Below, piece after piece: positions 26,032-33,592 of a stretch of 59,191 nucleotides of DNA. The stretch is from contig NZ_JACHEZ010000011.1 in NCBI RefSeq assembly GCF_014201675.1, positions 1 to 59,191 on the forward strand, in the 5' to 3' direction. The DNA comes from Oceanithermus desulfurans. Lineage in GTDB: Bacteria > Deinococcota > Deinococci > Deinococcales > Marinithermaceae. How positions within the stretch are numbered: the first letter of the stretch is position 1; every line of letters begins with the position of its first letter. Under the pieces are notes generated by a model, which ran no database searches, was not told the DNA's origin, and saw only the letters and a program-made list of their open reading frames with translations. Made by a program: the position numbers and the translations under genes.

Positions 26032-27111
26032 CTAGGAGCGCGAGGCGACGTACTGGACGTAAGAGGCCTCGGCGGTGCCGAACCAGCGGTTGATCTCCTC
26101 GCGGAAGGCCTTCCAGTCTTCGTAGACCTTCTTGTAGAAGGCGTCCTTGGCGGCGGTTTCTTCGAAGAGCGCGAAAGACTCCTTGCGGGCGGCGTCCAGG
26201 ATCTCGTTGGAGAAGCGGCGCAGCTTCACGCCTTTGGCCAGCAGACGCTTGAAGGCGGCCGGGTTCTTGAAGTCGTAGTCCACCTGCATCTGCTGGTTGG
26301 CCTCGGCGGCCGCGGTCATGTAGATCTGCTGGTACTCCTTGGGCAGGTCGTTCCAGGCCTTGAGGTTGACGAAGGTGTGCAGCGTGGGGCCCGGCTCCCA
26401 CCAACCGGGGTAGTAGTAGTACTTGGCGACCTTGTAGAAGCCCAGCTTCTCGTCGTCGTAGGGGCCGACCCACTCGGTGGCGTCGATGGCGCCGCGCTCG
26501 AGCGCCGGGAAGATGTCACCGCCGGCCAGCACCTGCACGGTCACGCCCAGACGCGACATCACCTTGCCGCCCAGGCCGGGGATGCGCATTTTGAGGCCCT
26601 TGAGGTCGGCGAGGCTGTTGATCTCCTTGCGGTACCAGCCGCCCATCTGCACGCCGGTGTTGCCGGCGGGGAAGCCGATCATGTTGAAGTCGGAGAAGAG
26701 CTCGTTGAGCAGTTTGTTGCCGTTGCCGTCGTAGAGCCAGGCGTTCTGCTGACGGAAGGTGAGGCCGAAGGGCAGCACCGTACCGAAGGCGAAGGCCGGA
26801 TGCTTGCCGATGTAGTAGTACGCCGCGGTGTGGCCCGCCTGCACCGTGCCCTGCTGAACGGCGTCCACGACCTTGAGACCCGCGACGATTTCACCCGCGG
26901 CGTAAACGCGGATGTCGAAGTTGCCGTCGGTCATCGCGCGCACGCGGTCGGCGATCGTCTGGGCCCCGCCGTAAATGGTGTCCAGCGACTTGGGCCAGCT
27001 CGTGGCCATGCGCCAGCGGATCTTCTTCTTGGTCTGGGCGAAGACCGGACCGAAGACGGTGCTCGCAGCGACGCCGGCCGCTGCCTTCTTCATAAAATCA
27101 CGACGTTTCAT
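26032..27111 (-). CDS. TRAP transporter substrate-binding protein, TakP/lactate type
   Basis: 359 residues. A twin-arginine-like signal (MKRRDFMKKAAAGVAASTVF) leads the protein out, as in TakP. The mature part matches the 2-oxo acid/lactate-binding DctP subgroup that includes Rhodobacter TakP and Thermus TTHA0766 as I recall them: AGNTGVQMGGWYRKEI, TEWVGPYDDEKLGFYKVA and YYYYPGWWEPGPT are near-identical blocks that line the ligand and metal site. Ligand is thus likely a 2-oxo acid or calcium lactate. ATG 27111 is chosen because AAGGAGGG lies six nt upstream. It converges with dctQM across one terminator; separate promoters let binding protein and permeases be made independently. Confidence 0.93.
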   Translation of the reverse strand: MKRRDFMKKAAAGVAASTVFGPVFAQTKKKIRWRMATSWPKSLDTIYGGAQTIADRVRAMTDGNFDIRVYAAGEIVAGLKVVDAVQQGTVQAGHTAAYYYIGKHPAFAFGTVLPFGLTFRQQNAWLYDGNGNKLLNELFSDFNMIGFPAGNTGVQMGGWYRKEINSLADLKGLKMRIPGLGGKVMSRLGVTVQVLAGGDIFPALERGAIDATEWVGPYDDEKLGFYKVAKYYYYPGWWEPGPTLHTFVNLKAWNDLPKEYQQIYMTAAAEANQQMQVDYDFKNPAAFKRLLAKGVKLRRFSNEILDAARKESFALFEETAAKDAFYKKVYEDWKAFREEINRWFGTAEASYVQYVASRS

Positions 27112-27150
27112 TCCATGCCCTCCTTTTAGGTACCGCGTTGTTACGGCTCG

Positions 27151-27180
27151 ATTATACGGTCCCAGCCGAAACCTGCGCAA
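27151..27180 (-). promoter_or_regulatory. Promoter of the TRAP binding-protein gene
   Basis: On the minus strand TTGCGC (27180-27175), 18 nt, TATAAT (27156-27151), 39 nt before the ATG, leaving a leader that carries the Shine-Dalgarno. Confidence 0.5.
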
Positions 27181-27207
27181 GGCCGGCTGCGACGGCGTCG
27201 GAAAGAA

Positions 27208-27714
27208 TTAGTATGCAATGTAGAAATAGGTTTCCTTCACGTCGCGTACCTGGGCGTAGCTCTGCTTGAAGTAGAGGCGCAGGCGGTCGTTGAACCCGTC
27301 GGTGCTGTAAACGCCGCGGAAGTAGACGCTCCCCGGACGGGTGTCGGTGTAGATCGCCCGCACCCGCTGCTTGCCCGTGGGGTAGTCGACGACGTAGCGG
27401 CGGCGCATGCTGGGCAGGGGCAGCACGTGGGTGCCCGCGGGCAGGTAGACGCCGTGTTCGAACTCGTAGGTGCGGCCGTCGGGATCGATGGCCACCAGGC
27501 TCACGTACCCGGGCCGGCGCAGGGTGACGACGAACTGCACCTCCTCCCCGACCCGGTAGGTGGAGCCGGTTCCGCGGTCGGGTTCGAAGCGGGCGATCAC
27601 GTCGGCCAGGCCGAACTCGACGGAGACCCCCACCTGGACGTCCCCGGGCCGGAGGGTGATCGTGCACGCGGACAGCAGGGTGCCGAGCCCCAAGAGCAAA
27701 AGCATCCTTTTCAT
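27208..27714 (-). CDS. Lipoprotein with DUF4384-like domain
   Basis: 168 residues. The start at 27714 gives a lipoprotein signal peptide MKRMLLLLGLGTLLSAC with lipobox LSAC; GGGGAGGT lies just upstream. The mature part from about residue 45 has the DUF4384 pattern: YRVGEEVQFVVTLRRPGYVSLVAIDPDGRTYEF followed by VYLPAGTHVLPLP, a beta-sandwich found in surface proteins of unknown role. It would be anchored in a membrane facing outward. It follows rnhB on the same strand after a small hairpin and has a possible -10 (TAGACT, 27737-27732). Confidence 0.75.
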   Translation of the reverse strand: MKRMLLLLGLGTLLSACTITLRPGDVQVGVSVEFGLADVIARFEPDRGTGSTYRVGEEVQFVVTLRRPGYVSLVAIDPDGRTYEFEHGVYLPAGTHVLPLPSMRRRYVVDYPTGKQRVRAIYTDTRPGSVYFRGVYSTDGFNDRLRLYFKQSYAQVRDVKETYFYIAY

Positions 27715-27741
27715 GGCACCTCCCCAGTTCCAGTCTAGCCT

Positions 27742-27760
27742 CCGCGGATGAAAGCCGCGG
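27742..27760 (-). terminator. Hairpin after rnhB
   Basis: CCGCGG-N7-CCGCGG inverted repeat 20 nt downstream of the rnhB stop on the minus strand. Each arm is itself palindromic; terminator function is plausible but weak. Confidence 0.35.
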
Positions 27761-27779
27761 TCAGGAAGATTAAGGCGTT

Positions 27780-28373
27780 TTAAGCCGGGCCCCACAAACC
27801 CGCCTGGGCCACCGGCGCGAAGCGGCGGCGGTGCTGCGGGCAGGGCCCCAGCCGCGCCAGGCACGCCAGGTGCTCGGGTGTGCCGTAACCCTTGTGCCGC
27901 GCGAAGCCGTAGCCGGGGTAGCGGTGGTGCAGGCCGACCATGATCCGGTCGCGCACCACCTTGGCCAGGATCGAGGCGGCCGCCACGCTGGGGCTCTGGG
28001 CCTCGGCGCGGGCGGGGGCCAGGAGGGGCAGCTCGGTCTCCAGGAAGAGGTAGTCGGTGACGAGCGCCTGGGGCGCGACCCGCAGGCGCGCCAGCGCCCG
28101 CCGAGCGGCGCAGTGGGTGGCGCGCAGCACCCCGAGTCGGTCCACCTCGGCGGCGCTGCAGGTGCCCACCCCCCAGGCGAGCGCGTGGTCGAGGAGGTGG
28201 TCGAGCAGCTGCTCGCGGCGCCGCGGCGTCAGCTGCTTCGAGTCGCAGTAGGGGTAGCGTCCCGGCGGGAGCACGACCGCAGCGGCCACCAGGGGCCCTG
28301 CGAGCGCCCCGCGACCCGCCTCGTCGACCCCGGCGACCCGGAGGCCCCGGCGCCAGAACCCCCGCTCAAGCAT
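27780..28373 (-). CDS. rnhB: Ribonuclease HII
   Basis: 197 residues; removes RNA from RNA-DNA hybrids and single ribonucleotides in DNA. The N-terminal motif AGVDEAGRGALAGPLVAAAVVL holds the first two catalytic acids and the GRG loop that reads the ribose; YCDSKQLTPRRREQLLDHL follows, then a third acid in ALVTDYLFL and SVAAASILAKVVRDRIM, the conserved RNase HII block. Length is normal. ATG 28373 overlaps the stop of the LOG-family gene by eight bp, so the two are coupled. Confidence 0.95.
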   Translation of the reverse strand: MLERGFWRRGLRVAGVDEAGRGALAGPLVAAAVVLPPGRYPYCDSKQLTPRRREQLLDHLLDHALAWGVGTCSAAEVDRLGVLRATHCAARRALARLRVAPQALVTDYLFLETELPLLAPARAEAQSPSVAAASILAKVVRDRIMVGLHHRYPGYGFARHKGYGTPEHLACLARLGPCPQHRRRFAPVAQAGLWGPA

Positions 28374-29034
28374 GGTCGTGCGCTTCGAGCTCCTTTCGGA
28401 AGACCTCGATGACCTCTTCGGGGCGGTCGGCGAGCCGCAGCAGGCCCGGATCCCGGGGGCCTACGGCGCTGTGCTCGGCCAGCGTGTTGCGGATCCAGGC
28501 CTCGAGCCCCTGCCAGTAGTTGCGGTCCATGGCGAAGAGGGGGAAAGGGTGGACCTTGCCCGTCTGCAGCAGTACGAGCACCTCGGTCAGCTCGTCCAGG
28601 GTCCCGAAGCCGCCCGGCAGCACCACGAAGCCCACCGCGTAGCGCACGAACATCACCTTGCGCACGAAGAAGTAGCGGAACTGCAGGCTGTGGGTCTGGT
28701 AGTGGTTGGGGCGCTGCTCGTGGGGCAGCTCGATGTTCAGCCCCACGGAAACCCCGCCCGCCTCGTAGGCTCCTTTGTTGACGGCCTCCATGAGCCCCGG
28801 ACCGCCCCCCGTCACCACGCCGAAGCCGGCGCGGGCCAGCGCGCGGCCCAGGTCCTCGCCCAGGGCGTAGGCCGGGTGGCCGGGCCCGAAGCGCGCGGAG
28901 CCGAAGACCGAGACCAGCGGCACCTCGATCCCCGAGAGCAGCTCGAAGCCGTCGACGAACTCGGCCAGGATCCGGAACAGGCGCCAGGCGTCCGTGTGGT
29001 GCAACCGATCGATGACCCCGCGTTCGTTCTCCAT
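28366..29034 (-). CDS. LOG-family protein (TIGR00730, nucleoside-5'-phosphate phosphoribohydrolase-like)
   Basis: 222 residues. LOG proteins have a Rossmann-type fold and release the base from nucleoside or cytokinin 5'-monophosphates; bacterial ones were long misnamed lysine decarboxylases. Both signatures are present: GGGPGLMEAVNKGAYEAGG and FVVLPGGFGTLDELTEVL (PGGxGTxxE with the catalytic Glu). VSVFGSARFGPGHPAY is the usual N-terminal segment. It is the first gene of a short operon with rnhB. The physiological substrate in this organism is unknown. Confidence 0.88.
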   Translation of the reverse strand: MENERGVIDRLHHTDAWRLFRILAEFVDGFELLSGIEVPLVSVFGSARFGPGHPAYALGEDLGRALARAGFGVVTGGGPGLMEAVNKGAYEAGGVSVGLNIELPHEQRPNHYQTHSLQFRYFFVRKVMFVRYAVGFVVLPGGFGTLDELTEVLVLLQTGKVHPFPLFAMDRNYWQGLEAWIRNTLAEHSAVGPRDPGLLRLADRPEEVIEVFRKELEAHDHA

Positions 29035-29090
29035 ACCCCAAGTGTAGGCCAGCCGACGCCGGCGGCGCGCCGTCCGGCGTACAACGTGGT

Positions 29091-29441
29091 ATGGAACTCA
29101 CCGTCGTCGTCCTGGCCGACACCGATACCCACGCTGACCTGGGCCGCCTGGCGAACGCGCTGGAGACGGCCGCCGATGCGGCGGCCGCGGGGGCGGAGCT
29201 GGAACTCGTCTTCGACGGCGCGGCCACCCGCTGGGTCGCGCGGCTCGAGGATCCGGACCACAAACACCACGCCCTGTGGCGCGACCTCAAGCCCCGTTCC
29301 GGGGTCTGCGTCTACTGCGCCCGCGCCTTCGGGGTGCTCGCGCAGGTGCGCCGGGCGGGGGTGCGGTTGCTGGACGAGCGCCGCGGGCACCCCAGCCTCT
29401 ACCGCCGCCTGGCCCGTGGCGCCGTGGTCCTCACGTTTTGA
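29091..29441 (+). CDS. DsrE/DsrF-like small protein
   Basis: 116 residues. The alternating beta-alpha pattern (MELTVVVLADTDTHADLGRLANALETA) and the segment GVCVYCARAFGVLAQVRRAGVRLL, with a cysteine before a short helix, resemble the DsrE-like fold used in sulfur transfer; here two cysteines form CVYC, which could be redox active. The family match is by eye and moderate. It is divergent from the LOG gene and convergent with the PASTA protein gene, whose stop lies three bp away. A near-leaderless start is likely (TACAAC a few nt upstream of the ATG). Confidence 0.55.
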   Translation: MELTVVVLADTDTHADLGRLANALETAADAAAAGAELELVFDGAATRWVARLEDPDHKHHALWRDLKPRSGVCVYCARAFGVLAQVRRAGVRLLDERRGHPSLYRRLARGAVVLTF

Positions 29442-29444
29442 AGT

Positions 29445-30968
29445 TCAGGGGGCCCGGCTCGTCCACTCCTGGTAGAGGAAGCCGTCGAGGTAGAGCTTGA
29501 AGCGGGCGTCGCCCATCACCCGCACGCTCCCCTCGAGCGTGCTGCCGCCCTGGGCGAAGGTGTCGATGGGCGTGCGTTCGCCGTTGTCGTCGGTGACGAC
29601 GAGGCGCACGTGCACCGGGGCCTGGGTGCCGCTGGCGGGCAGGGGGACCCGGATGGGGACGATGCGCTCCCCGGGGGCGAGGTCGGGCGGAGGCGGCGTC
29701 TCGGGCCCCGTCGTCGGGGTCTCGGGGGGCGCCTTCTGCGGGGCCGGCGGGGCCATGAAGCCCTGCTCGGGCAGCAGCACCTCACCCCGCCCGGCCACGG
29801 TCAGCACCACCGGGCTACCCACGTCGAGGGCGACGCCCGCGGGGGGCGACTGGGCCAGCACGGTGCCCTCGGGCTGCGGGGAGGGCAGCGTCCGCACCTC
29901 GCCCAGGCGCAGCTCCGCGACCGAGATCAGGTAGCGCGCGTCCTCCAGCGTCAGCCCGGTGAGTTCGGGCAGCACGGTCTTGCGCGGCGCCGGGCCGTCG
30001 GAGGTGAGGAGGCGCACCGTGGCCCCCTGGGGCAGCGGCGCGTCCGCAGGCGGGGCGCTGGCCAGGACGGTGCCCTCGGGCTCCTCGCTGTAGCCCGTGG
30101 CCGCGGCGCCCGGCAGGTAGCCGGCCTCTTCGAGCGTGCGTTGCGCCTCGCTCAGCGGCTGCCCCGCGAGCGGGGGCACCCGGCCGTCCTTGGGTCGGTT
30201 GAGGACGAGCTCGAGGGTGCGCCCGGGCTTGACCCGGGTGCCCGGGGGCGGGTTTTGCTCCAGGATCAGGTCGCGCGGCCGGTCCGGCTCGCTGGCCATG
30301 GTGAAGGTGACCTTGAGCCCCATGTTCTTGACCGCCTCCAGCGCGGTGCGCGGGTCCTGTCCGCGCAGGTCGGGGACGGTGAACTCGGGAGGGTTCAGGT
30401 AACGCGCGCTGCCGGCGGCGAAGAGCCACAGCCCCAGCACGGCCAGGAGCAGCCCCGGCACCCAGGAGGCGGCGTGGCTTCGCCGGCCCGGCCGCGCCGA
30501 GGGCAGGGCCCGCAGAAAGCGCCCGCCAAGGCGGTCGATCTCGGCCTCGTCGTGTTCGCCCAGGGGGTCGAGCGCCGCCACCCGCACCCCGTCCTCGTTC
30601 AGGCGCAGGTCCAGGTCCGGCAGCGCGAACCCCAGCGGCCTGAGCGCCTCCAGGATCCGGCCCACCTCGCGCACGACCTTGCGCCCCTTGGCGGGCAGCG
30701 CCGAAGGGGCGTCGCAGGAGGGCCAGAAGACGTAGTACTGCCCGGGCTTGGCGCTGATCTCCAGGCCTTCGGGGAGCACGCCCAGCGCGGAGAGCGCCTT
30801 GAGGGCCTTTCGGAAACGGAAGAAGACGGCGCGCGCCTCGGGGCCCTTGACGTCGAACCAGTAGAGGCGGCCCGCGGCGCCGGAGGGGCTTTGCGCCCGC
30901 CACACCGTGAGGAAGTCTTCGCGACGTTCCTGCTGCGAGGTTTCGTAGGGTCCGAGGCGGTCGGGCAT
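29445..30968 (-). CDS. PASTA-repeat membrane protein with kinase-like N-terminal domain
   Basis: 507 residues. The cytoplasmic part (1-170) looks like a degenerate protein-kinase fold: FLTVWRAQSPSGAAGRLYWFDV in place of the N-lobe strands, LDLRLNEDGVRVAALDPLG where the catalytic loop and DFG would be, but without HRD or a proper DFG, so activity is unlikely. One membrane helix (about 175-193) follows, then three PASTA repeats (about 200-390: EFTVPDLRGQ, GRVPPLAGQPLSEAQ, TVLPELTGLTLEDA), a Pro/Thr-rich linker and a C-terminal beta domain. PASTA repeats bind muropeptides or cell-wall partners in PknB-type kinases. Start ATG 30968 is set by a TATACT nine nt upstream; an in-frame ATG at 30974 is too close to it. 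Confidence 0.75.
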   Translation of the reverse strand: MPDRLGPYETSQQERREDFLTVWRAQSPSGAAGRLYWFDVKGPEARAVFFRFRKALKALSALGVLPEGLEISAKPGQYYVFWPSCDAPSALPAKGRKVVREVGRILEALRPLGFALPDLDLRLNEDGVRVAALDPLGEHDEAEIDRLGGRFLRALPSARPGRRSHAASWVPGLLLAVLGLWLFAAGSARYLNPPEFTVPDLRGQDPRTALEAVKNMGLKVTFTMASEPDRPRDLILEQNPPPGTRVKPGRTLELVLNRPKDGRVPPLAGQPLSEAQRTLEEAGYLPGAAATGYSEEPEGTVLASAPPADAPLPQGATVRLLTSDGPAPRKTVLPELTGLTLEDARYLISVAELRLGEVRTLPSPQPEGTVLAQSPPAGVALDVGSPVVLTVAGRGEVLLPEQGFMAPPAPQKAPPETPTTGPETPPPPDLAPGERIVPIRVPLPASGTQAPVHVRLVVTDDNGERTPIDTFAQGGSTLEGSVRVMGDARFKLYLDGFLYQEWTSRAP

Positions 30969-30976
30969 CTTCATAG

Positions 30977-30982
30977 AGTATA
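30977..30982 (-). promoter_or_regulatory. -10 box of the PASTA protein gene
   Basis: TATACT on the minus strand, eight nt before ATG 30968, predicting a leaderless transcript. Confidence 0.4.
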
Positions 30983-31009
30983 TCCCTGGGTGTAAAAAAC
31001 GCATGAAAA

Positions 31010-31037
31010 GAACCGGCGGCCTGGAGGCCGCCGGTTC
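31010..31037 (-). terminator. Rho-independent terminator of the subtilase operon
   Basis: Perfect 12-bp stem GAACCGGCGGCC with loop of four bases, 20 nt after the protease stop on the minus strand and followed there by TTCTTTTC and, a little later, a run of six T. One of the best terminators in the window. Confidence 0.8.
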
Positions 31038-31057
31038 ATCCGGGCCGGGTTGGGATG

Positions 31058-33589
31058 CTAGGGCGTGTCGAGCAGGGTCAGGCTCAGGACGTAGTCGCCG
31101 GTGGTGCTGCCGCCGGCGTCGCCGTCCCAGGCGGTAACCAGCACGTAGTAAGTACCGCTTGTGCCGGGGGTGAATTCGAGGCGCGACTCGCGGCCGGTGA
31201 AGTCGTCGTTGAAGGCGACCTGGTCACCGTTGCTGTCGTAGACCGCGAGCATGGTGTCGGGGGCACCGCTCGCGTACGCTTCCACGTCCGCCACCAGGGT
31301 GGTCCCGGCGGTGAGGGTGACGGCGAAGATGTCGTCGTCGCCGTCCGGGTCGATCGAAGCGCTCACGACCGTACCCAGCGCCACCGTCTGAGCGCTCGCG
31401 GTGTCGACGTTGCTGATGGTGGTGCCGCTCACGGTGGCCGAGCCGTTGGGCTCGGTCTCGCTCACCAGCGGGCTGGCGATGTCGAGGGCGTAGGCGTTGA
31501 AGGGGCTCGAGCCCCCGTTCGCATCCTGAATGATGATGTAAACGGTCTTGTCGGCGTCGGCCGTGTACTCGAGCCAGGCATCGTCGGTGAAGTCCTGGTT
31601 GCTGTCGTTCTGGGCGATGACGGTCGTGCCGTCGTCGTCGAGCAGCGTCAACACCAGATCCGCGTTGCCGCTCAGGGTCTCGGTGTTCAACACGTAGGTC
31701 TGGCCGGAAGTCACGTTCAGCGCGTAGTAGTCAACGTCGGTTCCGCTGTCGGCCTGCAGGATGCCCTTGTAGGTCGTACCCGCGGTGACGGGGGTGGCGT
31801 TGGCGGTATCGTCGTTGGGTTCGTAGGGGTCGCTGGGGAGGGTGATGTCCAGGGGCACGACGAACGCATGGTCACCGCTGGAAACCTGTACGATGCCCTC
31901 GGCCGTTCCCGGGGCCACACCGCTCTTCTTGTGCGGACCGCCCACCATGACGCGGTAGTAACCGGGATCGATCTGCAGGAACATCGCGGTGCCGTCACCG
32001 AAGAGGCCGGTGCCGGTGGTCTGCGTAGGCAGGAGGGGGCGGTCGGGGAGGGGGTTGCCGTCGGCGTCCACCGGTTGCAGGGTGACGCTGGTCATCGGTA
32101 GGGGCGTGCCCGTGGTGAGGTCGACGACGTCGACGTAGACGTTCGCCCCCGCATCCGGGGCGGGCTCGCTGCCCCCGGCGATGGCCAGGGCTTTGGCCAC
32201 GGCCGCGCCGGCGTCGACGATGCCCCAGCCCAGGTCCTCGTCAAAGCCCGGCAGGGTGTCGGCGTTGGCGTCCCAGGCGGTCTGGGTCAGGATGGCACGC
32301 ACCTGGCGGGCGTCAAGGCTGCCGGGGCCGCCAGCGGCTTCGAGGATGAGAGCGGCCGTGCCCGCGGTGGCAGGGCTGGAGAACGAGGTCCCGGCGATGT
32401 AGGTGTAGTCGTTCTCGTCACCGGTGCAGCTTGCCCCCGTGGGGTCGTCGAGGATGCACTGGCGGGTGGTGGGTACCCAGATGTTCTGGCCGGGCGCGGC
32501 CACGTCGAGGTGGACGCCGCGGTTCGAGAAGTCGGTCCGCCGGCCGTCGGCGCGGGTGGCGGCGACGGTGATCAGGCCGGGGTGCCAGGCGGGTTCAGCG
32601 AAGCCGGTGGTGGGGGTGTTGCCCGCCGAGGTGACCAGGACGATGCCGTTCATCAGCATCCAGTCCATCAGGTCCTTGATCACCTGGTCGTAAGCGCCGC
32701 CTCCCCAGGACATGTTGAGCACGTCCACGTAGGGACGGCCCGGGGGCGGGGTGTAGCCGCCGCAGCCATCGGGAACGCTCAAGCCGAACGCGCTCGGACC
32801 GTCGACGGCGAAGAAGCCCCCGTAGACGATGCCCGAAAGGGTCAGGTACCCCTCGACCGGATGGTCGATGGCGATGGGGACGATGCTGGCGCCGTAGGCG
32901 ATGCCGCGTCCGCCGATGTCGTTGGCGACGGCGGCGGCGGTGCCGGCCACGCTGGTGCCGTGGGTGCCCAGCCCGTTGTGGGGGGTGTCGGGGCAGATCA
33001 GCTCACCGGTGGTGCCGTAGAAACCGGGGTAGGCGATGTTGGCCTGGAGGTCGGGGTGGGTGTGGTCGATGAAGTCGTCGTGGATGGCGATGCGCACGCC
33101 CGCACCGGTGACGCCCGCGTCCCAGGCCTCGGGGGTGTTCATCTGGCGGTGCATCCACTGCTTGTCGAAGTCGGGGTCCGAGTACGGTGAGTCGGCCAGG
33201 GCGCCGATGCCCGTGCCGGTCGTGTTGACCGTACTCACGGGCTCGGGTTCCTTGACGAGGCGGTTGGGGGTGGCGTAACGCACGTCGTCGCGGCGTTCGA
33301 GGATGCCGAGCGCCTTCTCCACGGACATACTGTCGGGCAGCTTGACCAGCGCGGCCTTGAGGGGCGTCCAGTCGTCGATCAGGCTTCCGCCGAGGGCGTT
33401 GAGAATCGCGTCGAGGTCGGCCGCGTCACGGTAGCCGATGATCACCTGCCCGAGGACGTACTGCTTCGTCAGGTCCACGGACGGTGCGCCGTCGTTGCCG
33501 CCCGGAGCCCCGGTCTTGGGGGAGACGACGCCGGTGCTGCAGGCTGCGAGCAACACGAGTAAACCGGTGAGGTAGAGAAGCTTCTTCAT
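31058..33589 (-). CDS. Subtilisin-like (S8) serine protease, lipoprotein, with C-terminal PPC domains
   Basis: 843 residues. Lipoprotein signal MKKLLYLTGLLVLLAACS (lipobox LAAC). A propeptide-like region (about 40-115, with VLGQVIIGY and VEKALGILERRDDVRYATPN) precedes the catalytic domain. The triad is visible: Asp in VRIAIHDDFIDHTHPDL, His in GTHGTSVAGTAAAV and Ser in GTSFSSPATAGTAA, with the oxyanion Asn in VTSAGN. The Asp motif reads DDF instead of DTG, closer to kexin/furin (DDG). Two bacterial pre-peptidase C-terminal (PPC) domains lie at about 590-700 and 715-835. It probably degrades extracellular protein near the cell surface or processes its operon partner. It starts three bp after the upstream lipoprotein gene. 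Confidence 0.9.
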   Translation of the reverse strand: MKKLLYLTGLLVLLAACSTGVVSPKTGAPGGNDGAPSVDLTKQYVLGQVIIGYRDAADLDAILNALGGSLIDDWTPLKAALVKLPDSMSVEKALGILERRDDVRYATPNRLVKEPEPVSTVNTTGTGIGALADSPYSDPDFDKQWMHRQMNTPEAWDAGVTGAGVRIAIHDDFIDHTHPDLQANIAYPGFYGTTGELICPDTPHNGLGTHGTSVAGTAAAVANDIGGRGIAYGASIVPIAIDHPVEGYLTLSGIVYGGFFAVDGPSAFGLSVPDGCGGYTPPPGRPYVDVLNMSWGGGAYDQVIKDLMDWMLMNGIVLVTSAGNTPTTGFAEPAWHPGLITVAATRADGRRTDFSNRGVHLDVAAPGQNIWVPTTRQCILDDPTGASCTGDENDYTYIAGTSFSSPATAGTAALILEAAGGPGSLDARQVRAILTQTAWDANADTLPGFDEDLGWGIVDAGAAVAKALAIAGGSEPAPDAGANVYVDVVDLTTGTPLPMTSVTLQPVDADGNPLPDRPLLPTQTTGTGLFGDGTAMFLQIDPGYYRVMVGGPHKKSGVAPGTAEGIVQVSSGDHAFVVPLDITLPSDPYEPNDDTANATPVTAGTTYKGILQADSGTDVDYYALNVTSGQTYVLNTETLSGNADLVLTLLDDDGTTVIAQNDSNQDFTDDAWLEYTADADKTVYIIIQDANGGSSPFNAYALDIASPLVSETEPNGSATVSGTTISNVDTASAQTVALGTVVSASIDPDGDDDIFAVTLTAGTTLVADVEAYASGAPDTMLAVYDSNGDQVAFNDDFTGRESRLEFTPGTSGTYYVLVTAWDGDAGGSTTGDYVLSLTLLDTP

Positions 33590-33592
33590 GGT

